A stretch of 56,020 nt of DNA, taken from Oehlia diaphana (lineage: Eukaryota; Glomeromycota; Glomeromycetes; Glomerales; Glomeraceae). Made by a program: the position numbers and the translations under genes. The notes under the pieces are model-generated. The model was not told where the DNA came from, searched no databases, and worked only from the letters and a program-made list of their open reading frames with translations. The DNA is taken from contig QZLH01000096.1 of the NCBI GenBank assembly GCA_003833135.1, positions 126,060 through 182,079 of the forward strand, in the 5' to 3' direction. Below are positions 45,701 through 54,483 of this stretch, piece after piece. Each line of letters opens with the position of its first letter. The stretch's first letter is position 1.

Positions 45701-46490
45701 GAGTTGGCGACGGAGGGAAATTTTGCGAGATAGATTGAGAAATTTGATCTGCTGGAGCCGTGGCATTTACTTGCGACTCCCTTTGATCCTGCTTAAGAAT
45801 TTGTTGCTGCTGTTGTTGTTCCTGTTGAGCAGCATTTGAAACTGTGGTAGATGAATTCAGTCTTTTTAATGCACTAGCAAAAAATGAAGCGGTAGAATTG
45901 GGAGCTACTGTTGCGGAAGCTACGTTTTGAAGACGAATATTAAGAGTAGATAGCCAATCACGTTTCCATAGTGAATGTGTGTTTAGTGGTGGTGGAGGTT
46001 TTAAAATTCCTTTCTTCGGTGTCGTAGCGCTAGCCGCGGAAATTGGGCGACGATATGGAGCAAGTTTTATTTTTGATGTGGAATTCATTGTTTCCACAGG
46101 TTTAAAAGGAGCTACGAATTAGGATGGAACGTATTAATTGCTAGTGTAAATGCGATAGCGTATACTCTCGAAAAAGTTAGTACCTTTTATTTTTTCGCAG
46201 ATCTCTTTATCTTCATTTTGTGTACTTATACTACTCTGTTTTTGTAATAACCATTGAAGAATAGTATCAAATTCACGATCTTTATTTTCATCCATAGCAA
46301 TTTGAACATTGGAGAGTTCAAATCCCATTGCGACTAATTGTGCAAGGGTTTCGTCAGAATCTACTATTTTATTTTCGTTTTGTAGCTGCAGCGATTCAAC
46401 AGAACTTGATGCATTTTGAGAAATGTTTTTATTTTCGACGTTGGACTCTTCGTCTCGCGATATATTTAGTGTGTCAAGAGTATTATTCAT
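42746..46490 (-). CDS. UBA - PP1-docking (RVxF) - leucine-rich-repeat - GAT domain protein (13 exons)
   Basis: Thirteen minus-strand exons: 46,490-46,184; 46,111-45,426; 45,349-45,200; 45,129-45,010; 44,927-44,762; 44,695-44,463; 44,396-44,283; 44,204-44,136; 44,069-43,988; 43,921-43,767; 43,692-43,402; 43,204-43,126; 43,059-42,746. They sum to 2,766 nt (921 residues), all GT-AG. Residues ~48-87 form a UBA domain (DETLAQLVAMGFELSNVQIA...TILQWLLQ). A disordered Pro/Gln-rich part follows, with KRVRFSVAKLTDEYP, a PP1-binding RVxF motif. From ~330 come at least eight ribonuclease-inhibitor-type LRRs (TLTYLDLSGINIDKKSATFL, LEVLDASGNDL, TLELFDISKNPVGG), as in PPP1R37. The C-terminus (~700-840) reads like a GAT three-helix bundle (ELLILNDDLSNALQKYEKF, LYVQCKNIQEKI). 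Inferred role: a PP1 regulator with ubiquitin-binding ends, possibly in endosomal sorting. No named orthologue is certain. Confidence 0.85.
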
Positions 46491-46612
46491 GATGATATTT
46501 CTTGTATATAGTAGTAGAAAAGGTAACTATTTATGTGATGACACAGATTTCTGATTATCACACCTTAAATAATTAAAAGGTAACGTAGAATCCATTAAAT
46601 ATCACCATATCA
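46491..46612. promoter_or_regulatory. Shared divergent promoter of the LRR-GAT gene and INTS13
   Basis: Only 122 bp separate the two divergent start codons. The interval has TGTGATGACACAG and TTATCACACCTT, a loose dyad centred near 46,545, and AT-rich flanks. Both transcripts must initiate in or very near this interval. No TATA box is obvious on either side. Confidence 0.7.
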
Positions 46613-49600
46613 ATGGAGCATCGAACAGTAATCTTGCTTGACTGCCATCCAGAAGCACAGACACTTTGTGTGAAAGGGCACGATGAAGCTTGTGAGCATC
46701 CAAAAGCTTCTTACATTAAAAAATTTTATATTAGCGATCTACTAATGCACACTATATTAAAATAAATAAATAGCGAATGTGCCATCTTTTCCTTTATGGA
46801 CTTGTTTTATGGAAGCGACTTTAGAATACTGTCGTGTAGTTTTTGATCTTTTCGATTCAAGTATTAGTGCTTCTTCAGTAAATATTTCATATATTAAGCG
46901 ATTTAATACGATATATAATATTTTGAAAATTTTTGGTTTAATTATAAATATCTCAAATAGGTATCTGTTCATATTGCTGGTGCACCTTTAGAACTTAGCG
47001 TTCTCAATAAGTGGCATGAGCAAAATTTAATGCGGGTACAATATTTATTTATCATTACTACTTATCAATTTGTGAAAAATTTACTAATTTTTTTTTAATT
47101 ATGAACAAAGATTTCTGATAATATCAAATTAATATCACCTTATTCCGTCACACCTTCCCCTATGCGTATTCCACATGCACTAGAAAATGTTATAAAATCG
47201 TTGGAAGCAAATGGATCAAGCGATAAAAAGTCTGATAATATAAAAGCAAGAGTAATTTTAATGTTAGTGGGAAAAGTAGACGAACAAGACTATAGGTTTG
47301 TTACAATTTCTCTTGTTTAATTTTTAATTCTTGGTTATTTATATCAAATAATCTTTTTTTAATGAGTAGTTATCGAGAGACGCGTGATCAAAAATTAACT
47401 GATCTTCGTGATATGATCTACGAGATTTCTCAACATGATACTTTAATGTCAGGACGTTTAAATGGTGTAATAATTTCTTTTTAAAATTTACAATTCATAA
47501 TTTATTAAATACCTTTTTGAATTTTAGACGGTTGAAACAATGTCATTTTGATGTTTTACGCGTCATTCCTTCTTATGAAACAGTTGAAAAAGATATTCCA
47601 AGGGAAAAAATCAATATACCAAATTTACAAACGGAATTTTCAATATCAATATATAATATTCCGTTAGGTCGAAGGTACCTAACGCGTTCCATGTTGCATT
47701 TAGTTCAGCTGCATTTAAATTTAAATTCTTTGCGACTTTTGGAAGTTCCAATGAAGGTTATTTTCTTTATTTTTTTTTTTATTTCTTTTATTTTATATAA
47801 AAAATTTTTATTACAAAATTTATTTCATTATTTCAGAAATCAAATAATACGAAATCATCGTATGAAGTAAACTTATTATATCCAGCGGGAGATCACATTC
47901 CTCGCAGCACACCCATTGAAGTTTCAAAAACGAGAATATACGAAGTTGATCACTTAAATTATCGTCAAGTCGTTCTCAAGTGGGTTCAGAGACTTCATGG
48001 ATTAGGTAATCAATTTGTGCGTGAGATTTTAATATTTAAACAATTTTCCATCATTAATTAGTAATTATATTCGCAGATCAGTTGGCGACAAGTTGTACAC
48101 ACATGGTTACACCAACAGAAATTTCACCACCAACTCGCGCTTTAATGTCGAGTTTAATGAAGGGAGCAATTTACGCTTTAGCTGATGCATCAGAGTTATC
48201 AAACATTGGTGGCATTTCTAGTATTCAAAATGAAAACGGAAGATCCGTACCATTTTCACACATTATATTGTTTCGACAAGGTAAAATATGTAATTTATTT
48301 GTCGTTATTATAAAACTATTAACATTCTTTTTTAATATTAAAATAGATGCATTATATCTACATTGTCAACATATTAATTATAGACAAAATATTCACATTG
48401 AAGATGCTATGTACTTTAATAAAGTTCCTTCTAAACTAGGTACTATGTTTAAAAGCGTTGCACCAACCGATCTAATGGTATTGTTATATTCTTGATTAAT
48501 TATTATTATTATTATTATTTTTAAAAAAAAAAAAAAAATTTGCAATTAAAGTGATTTATATTTCCTTAGTTTTTCGAAAAACATATAATTAGGCCTAATT
48601 ATATCCAGAGTATTAAAAATATTCAAATACCAGAAAGAAAATGTCAATTCATTCAGACTACTACAAATTTGGATATCGAAACCCGTTGGTTATTGTCTAT
48701 GCTAAGTTCGAATAGTGATGATAGTATTAAATTACAGCTTGGTCTAAACGCAGGGGTATGTCATTTATATAAACGATCGCTTATTAGCGTTATAATTAAT
48801 TCAAGATTTTTATAGACTCCCGTTTATGAAATAATAACACAATTGAAGATACTATTATGTGTTGATACGCCAAGTGAAGAGAGTGTGAAAATAATAAATG
48901 AAGTAAATATTTCTTTATAAATTTTCTTATTACTATTTGAAAATTTTAACTTTTTATCTGTTAACAGATATTGGATCGTTTATTAATGATGGGAAGAAGA
49001 TCGGACTCATTTCAAGAGTATGCAATTTTATTAATTTATCATTAACTTTTTTATAAAACTTATCTAATGTTTCGTTTTGTCCATATCAAATAGTCAAAAA
49101 AATGCGAATATTGTTTTGAAACAAATACCTTCAATTGCTAAAGTTTTCCAATCTTCCTCCCCAATGCATGGAGAGATATGTGATGTCATTCTTGCGAGGA
49201 TTCGACCAGACGGTACAGAAAACAAGCAAGCACATGTATTACAACCTCAATCAGATACTTTTGGGTCTTCTTCAGAGCCCATGATTATTGTTAAAGAAGA
49301 ACCAAAAGAGTCACAAGCAGTATGGCAACAATTTGATCAATTCAATTCAATGACATATCGAGAAAAACAAGATTTTCTGAATGAGCAAGAAACATCATCT
49401 TTACAAGCACCTACGAGAAATAGAATGTTTTTATATCGAGGAAAAGGTACTCAAGCGTTAGGAAGACGTCGACCACAAGGATATTCTAATTTTGGAAAAA
49501 ATGAAACATTTTCAAGAGATGATGATACAATTCGACATCCACCTGCTCCTTATTTACGAGTAAAGCCGGTTGATGAAAAAACTATTGCGCTGGAAAAAGA

Positions 49601-49697
49601 TAATTATATGAAAAGATTGGGTAATCCTAAATCTTTACTTTATCAATATTGGTTTGGAAAACAAAACGAACAATTATTACCAGGAGAACAAAAGTAA
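46613..49697 (+). CDS. INTS13: Integrator complex subunit 13 / Asunder homologue (13 exons)
   Basis: Exons: 46,613-46,691; 46,774-46,877; 46,961-47,035; 47,111-47,295; 47,370-~47,447; 47,528-47,756; 47,837-48,005; 48,077-48,280; 48,347-48,477; 48,570-48,755; 48,816-48,902; 48,968-49,017; 49,094-49,697. That gives about 726 residues. The start MEHRTVILLDCHPEAQTLCV corresponds to the VWA-like N-terminus of Asunder, and PLWTCFMEATLEYCRVVFDL matches its SLWTCS-x-ESSMEYCR block. SYRETRDQKLTDLRDMI and LKQCHFDVLRVIPSY follow in the expected order. INTS13 belongs to the Integrator module that cleaves and attenuates nascent Pol II transcripts, and to dynein/cell-cycle functions in animals. One junction is weak: the fifth exon fits the frame only with a poor GTCAGG donor; the better-looking GTGTAA donors at 47,465/47,467 do not. 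The last exon is long and disordered, ending PYLRVKPVDEKTIALEKDNY. The homology is from memory of the animal protein. Confidence 0.82.
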
Positions 49698-50478
49698 TAA
49701 TTTAAATTCAGAGTTTATATTTACATGATTATATTTTGAATATTATACTTCAATTTTTCTAAATTCTATACAATTCTTTACTAATTAAAGAGTTACAATA
49801 TTTATATATTTACAGTATACAGTTACAACTTGAATTCTAATAAATTAGAAAATTAAAAACTAACCTATTTAAATAAAGCTTTACTGAAAAATCTGAATGC
49901 ATAAAAACTACAAAATTGGTTGAGTGTGGGATTGCTTTTCAGGGAAAGCGTGCATGTGTGTTGAGTAAAGTTCTTCGTAATCGCTTTCATGCTCATCTTC
50001 ATACCCACTATCATACTCACTAATCATATTCACTTTCATATTCCAATTCTGTTTCACTTTTGCAGCTATCCGAGTCAAACCCGCTAGTTTATCTTTATTT
50101 ACACGTATTTTATCTAAGGTTTATAAACTTTTTGAAACCAAGTTACTGATAACTTCTCTTGTCATAACGAAGGTTTCTTCGTATCTTAAAGTTTCACAAA
50201 TCTTAGTGTTACAAGCTATGGTGTAACAAAATTTTTATCATTATAAAAATCAAATTCTACTAATAACCGATTTGAATAATATTTAATACTTGATATTATC
50301 GACTTGTTTGTGCGACATAAAATCGTTTATTCTACAAGCCAATAGGATCATGCTTTTTTCATCATGCTGATATTTTTTTATTAAGCAATAAATAAACTAC
50401 TACTGCATAATTATTGAGTTGTTTAATCAATAGTTTATTATATTTATAAGATGTTCATTGGCGGCTGCAGAATAACAC
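49698..50478. other. Intergenic region with a possible minus-strand coding scrap
   Basis: At 49,920-50,100 the minus strand reads an acidic segment (YDSGYEDEHESDYEELYSTH) ending near 49,918 with a stop. It could be the last exon or a relic of a small gene, but no upstream exon is evident. The rest is AT-rich and unassigned. Confidence 0.4.
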
Positions 50479-50529
50479 AGTTATTTGATAGGCAGTTCGG
50501 TGATATTCTAACCCCCCTATCAAATAACT
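50479..50529. promoter_or_regulatory. Perfect 14-bp inverted repeat upstream of the PrimPol gene
   Basis: AGTTATTTGATAGG (50,479-50,492) and CCTATCAAATAACT (50,516-50,529) are exact reverse complements separated by 23 bp. The right arm ends 73 bp before the PrimPol-like start codon. It could be a hairpin, an operator or a relic of an element terminus. A GC-richer stretch (TTACCGTCCAGATTACTCCG) lies between it and the gene. Confidence 0.85.
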
Positions 50530-50602
50530 AATATATATTACCGTCCAGATTACTCCGAACGTAACATTTTTTTTTCCGAGCCAAACTACCTATAAAAGCA
50601 CT

Positions 50603-51235
50603 ATGTCTGAACCTGCTTCTATTTCTATTTCTGTTACCGCTACTGGAACCGCCCCTTTACATGGAATAACTGTTGCCAATTGTGGAAAGAATTGCAGTTT
50701 ACCGATTAAAAAAAATATAAAAAGTCTCCCCTTTATAGAAGAAAAATATTTAGACCAACCTCATATTCGAGTGGCAATTCATAAAAATAGTAAAAAACCG
50801 GTTCTAGAAAATTGGGTAAACCATCCCGAGAACCGAACTATTGGCAAATTATTAAAAATAGGTAATTATGGTTTGAGAACTGGGACTAAATTAGGAGAAT
50901 ACTATTTTTGTGCTTTGGATATTGATAAGAAAGGAGAGCAATTTCATTTTTCGCAAATCTCCTATATTAAAACTTCCAAAGGAATTCATTATTATTTGCT
51001 TCTTAAAAAGTTGCCAGAAAATAGTCCTTTATTCTATCAGGGAGAAAAGATTGGGAGAGTAATGTCCTTTGGAAAGCAAATTATTGGTAGTGGTTCTATT
51101 CATTCAAGTGGAATTATTTATCAGTTTATGGAGAGAGGTGAAGTTTTTTTAAAGTTTAAGGGTGAGAAGGAATTGGCTAATTATTGGAATGGTTATGGAA
51201 TTGTTTTGGAAAAGAAAAATGGCTCTATAAATTAA
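50603..51235 (+). CDS. Stand-alone primase-polymerase (PrimPol, AEP superfamily) domain protein
   Basis: Intronless, 210 residues. From about residue 45 the sequence follows the bifunctional primase/polymerase N-terminal fold of plasmids and phages: a lead-in with KKPVLENWVNHPENRT, NYGLRTGTKLGEYYFCALDI then DKKG, giving the catalytic D-x-D (LDID, ~residues 112-115), KTSKGIHYYLLLKKLPEN, and IIGSGSIHSSGIIYQF with the S-x-H nucleotide-binding motif. Family members copy or prime DNA, usually fused to a helicase. Here the protein stops ~35 residues after the core, so helicase and zinc domains are absent. The first 40 residues are Ser/Thr/Ala-rich and could be a disordered or targeting segment. The intact frame in such AT-rich DNA suggests selection or recent arrival. 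A mobile or viral/plasmid origin is inference. It is isolated, with no partner gene next to it. Confidence 0.78.
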   Translation: MSEPASISISVTATGTAPLHGITVANCGKNCSLPIKKNIKSLPFIEEKYLDQPHIRVAIHKNSKKPVLENWVNHPENRTIGKLLKIGNYGLRTGTKLGEYYFCALDIDKKGEQFHFSQISYIKTSKGIHYYLLLKKLPENSPLFYQGEKIGRVMSFGKQIIGSGSIHSSGIIYQFMERGEVFLKFKGEKELANYWNGYGIVLEKKNGSIN

Positions 51236-52074
51236 TGAGAAATAAGTTTTATTTGAGGATTTAATTAGTAAAATTTTTGCTTGTTGTTGAATGATAGTAA
51301 GTTTTTTACTTATTCTTTAAAAGATTATAAATGTAAATAGTAATTACTAGATAATAATCTCAGCTACTAAAAAATTAGTTAGCATTTGTCAACTAAATAA
51401 ATCCAAAGAAAAATTTTCAAAGTGGGTAAATTAAAGAAAGGATAGTTAAGTTAATAATGCTGATAAAGAAGCAATAATCAAAAAAAATTTTTTTTTTTGC
51501 CATATACAAATTTTATAAATATTTCAGTAAATTCTTAACTAACCCCTTGATTTACTTAAAAGGATACAGCTAGAATTATAAAATGTTAAAATTATCAGAT
51601 ATAGATTGTAAAATATAATAAAAAAATATTGCTAACTGTCATCTGGGGTCTGGGTTTTTTTCCAAATATGTTTGTTACATGATGTATAATATATAGAGTA
51701 AATTAGGTAATAATCACTGATGACTGAAATTATGATGATTGATCAGTATTAAAAAAATATAATGCTGGTAAAATTTGATAATTCTAGTCAATGGTAATAA
51801 TTACCCCTAGAAACTTAAATAAAAAACAATTAATTAATTTGACAGCTAATTTTGATTAGTAAAACTTAAAATTTTATTGCAAAAATATTTCTAAAAAAAT
51901 TTTTTTTGCAAACATATTTATTCAAAATAATTTTATTTAATGAAATATTATTTGCAAATATTAAAATTTAAGTTACATATTTATAATTTTAAAGAAAAAA
52001 AATCAGAACCTGTTTACTTCTAATAAAGATCTTCAGAAAAAAAATCAGAACCTGTTTACTTCTAATAAAGATCT
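51236..52074. other. AT-rich intergenic DNA with a 42-bp tandem duplication
   Basis: AATCAGAACCTGTTTACTTC plus TAATAAAGATCTTCAGAAAA is present twice in tandem (about 51,993-52,034 and 52,035-52,076, identical apart from A-run length). It abuts MITE copy D. No gene seen. Confidence 0.7.
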
Positions 52075-52239
52075 TCAGAAAAAATTTTAAATTTACTAGT
52101 AATTTTACCTTACAACATAATTGGTTAATTGATTTAAAAGGAAAAAAATCATAATAATGCAGTATAATATTTCCTTTTTTAGATGTAATTTATCTATTTA
52201 TAGTAGGATCATCAAAATTTTTTTTTAGTGATTTTACCT
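52075..52239. mobile_element. MITE copy D, truncated at an assembly join
   Basis: Near-identical to copy C at 38,120-38,296 in the same orientation (TTTAGATGTAATTTATCTAT and flanking sequence). It is cut off by a single N at 52,240 that is followed by 16 A, so its right end is missing or lost in the assembly. Confidence 0.8.
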
Positions 52240-52319
52240 NAAAAAAAAAAAAAAAACTCTTTCTCATAAATTGTTAAAATTGTCTAAAATCTGCAGTAAA
52301 TATATCAATTTTAAGAAAG

Positions 52320-54473
52320 ATGTCTCATAACAATAAACGTGGTGGCAGAAGTGGTAGACAAACTCGTAATTCTAGCAAAAACTCGCAAGCTGGCGGTAGT
52401 AAACCAGCTAGCCCTGAAAATAAGTTTATTATTACTTCACCAAAGGATACTTCTGATGCTTTTCAATACAAGAGTATCTGGAAAAACTATCAACAAAAGC
52501 CTAAACTGACTTCTGACAAAAAGCTGACTGAAGTTATGAAAGCAGAACGCGCAATGAGTTTGGAAAAAGATATTGTCCAGGACACCTATGGCCCTTCTCC
52601 TAAACTTCTTCAAGATAAAGACAAAAGTAAAGAAAAAGAAAATCCTAAGGTGGTCACGAAAGAGTTGTCACGTAACACTTCTGCACAAAAAATTGTCAAC
52701 AATGTGAATGGAACCTGTAAGATGCCAGTTCCTAACAAAGAAATTGAACCAACTACTTAAAAGGATCAACAACAATCTGTTGAAATTCCTAATCAGGATA
52801 AGGCTAAACAACCTGCAGATCAAAAGTCCCAGCCCATGAACGTCGATCCTGCTACTAATAACAAAGACCTGACGATTATTTTGATTGAAAAGGTTAAAGA
52901 ACATATTGCCATTGTCCCATATGGAGATCTTATTAGGGGCAAGTTTTTGAAGACTAGCAAAATTAAGAAGGCATTATAAACTTACAATATCCAATATAAC
53001 AAACAACTCCCTGTCATTCCAGTGGGCAAACAAGGGGCAAAAGTGTCCTTTTTGGATAAAGAAAAATATGACCTTTTCCTCAAAATGGAAATTATCATTC
53101 AGGAAACTAAGGAAGGAGATTCTGGCGAAGTGTTTAATGTAAAACTCCAGTCTATTCCCTTAAAGCCAGAAAAAGTTGCTAAAAAAGGAAGTGAAGATAG
53201 TGAAACTTCTGGCAATTCTAATAATAGAACGATTCAAGTCATTGATATCTTAGCTTATCGGCAAGTGAGAGAGATCAGAGAATCCTTTGAGGATCTCGGT
53301 GAAATTGAAAAATTATATATAATGGGCGCAGGTTTATACCAAGTTGCGTTTATTACTTTTAAGAATGTAGATTCCGTAAAATATTTTAATAATATTTGGA
53401 GCCATCACATTAATAAAGACATAGTTAGAGTTTTACCTTTACAATTAAGCAAGGAAGAATGTGAAAATAGAAAAAAATTTTCTCTTAGATTATCAGGTTT
53501 GCACTATCAAACCAGTGGTTATGACTTATAAGAAGTGCTTAAGCAGTGTAAAGGGATGACTTGTTTCATCCCAGCGGTTATGATTCGTGGTAAATACCAG
53601 CGTTATCATTATGCGTATGTTCACTTTTCGTCAGAGAAGGATCTTTTAGCAGTACAGAAAATGAAGATTGAATTTAAAAAAGGCAATACTTCAGCTCGTC
53701 AACTTTACTGGAGTAAAGAAGAAGATCGAATTTGCAATATTTGTGGTAACCCTGATCACATGGCAAAAGAATGTAATAATAAGGATATTAATAAATCCCC
53801 AACTAAAAAATTTGTTAGCAGGGCTGATAACTGGAAAAACCTAAAAAAGTCTTATGCAGATGTGGCTAAAACAAAACAAAAACATAAGAATGAAAAAGGC
53901 AATGTTAAATCTCAGTTACGTGATTTTTTACATCAACGTAAAGATAAAAGAGCAGTAGAAGATGATAAAGTAGAAGATCTCAATTAACATCCTTCTTTTT
54001 TGAAATTTAAAGAACATATTATTAATACCATTCGTCAAGTTGAGGAGAAATTGTCTAAAACTGAGTCGCTTATAGGTTCTACTAGTAAACAAATAAATGA
54101 AATTATTACTGCGCAGCAAGCTATTAAGTGTGATAAAGCGCATCCTGTTCTTACTGCGGTATCAAAAAAGAAAAAAGATAATAAAGAAATAGATACACAA
54201 GCAAAAAAGAAAAAACGTCAGTGCAAAAGTGATTCAGAATCATCTGATGAAGATGAAGATGAGGTAATAAACAAAGCTGCTCTTCAAACACAAAGGTTAC
54301 AAAAATCTGATCAAAATATTCAAACACTTGTCGATCAACAAAAATTGATTCAAGAAAATCATAAGGAAACTAAATCCATACTTTTTTCACTCTATGAAAT
54401 GTTATCTGGTGGTCCATCTGCTTCATTATTGTTGGGGGACGATAATGAAGTCCTTGCTGATGCCATTGTTTAA
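52320..54473 (+). pseudogene. LINE ORF1 (CCHC, nucleic-acid binding) with four in-frame TAA codons
   Basis: A single frame of 718 codons from MSHNNKRGGRSGRQTRN to the TAA at 54,471. The basic, Gly/Arg-rich start is followed by a low-complexity Lys/Glu/Gln part and an RRM-like stretch (TIQVIDILAYRQVREIRESF, YQVAFITFKNVDSVKYF). Then comes a CCHC zinc knuckle, CNICGNPDHMAKEC (C-x2-C-x4-H-x4-C, about 53,733-53,776), a basic region, a coiled-coil part and an acidic Ser/Asp-rich stretch. In-frame TAA codons at 52,758, 52,977, 53,529 and 53,985 break it, but there is no frameshift anywhere. Each TAA lies where Gln (CAA) would be natural. It is inactive under the standard code. Confidence 0.85.
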
Positions 54474-54483
54474 TAATTTTTTT

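Noticed and set aside
52320..54473. Reassigned genetic code (TAA read as Gln)
   Set aside because: The ALG9, glucosyltransferase, LRR-GAT and Mrp51 genes in the same window use normal stops and show no internal TAA; C-to-T decay is simpler.
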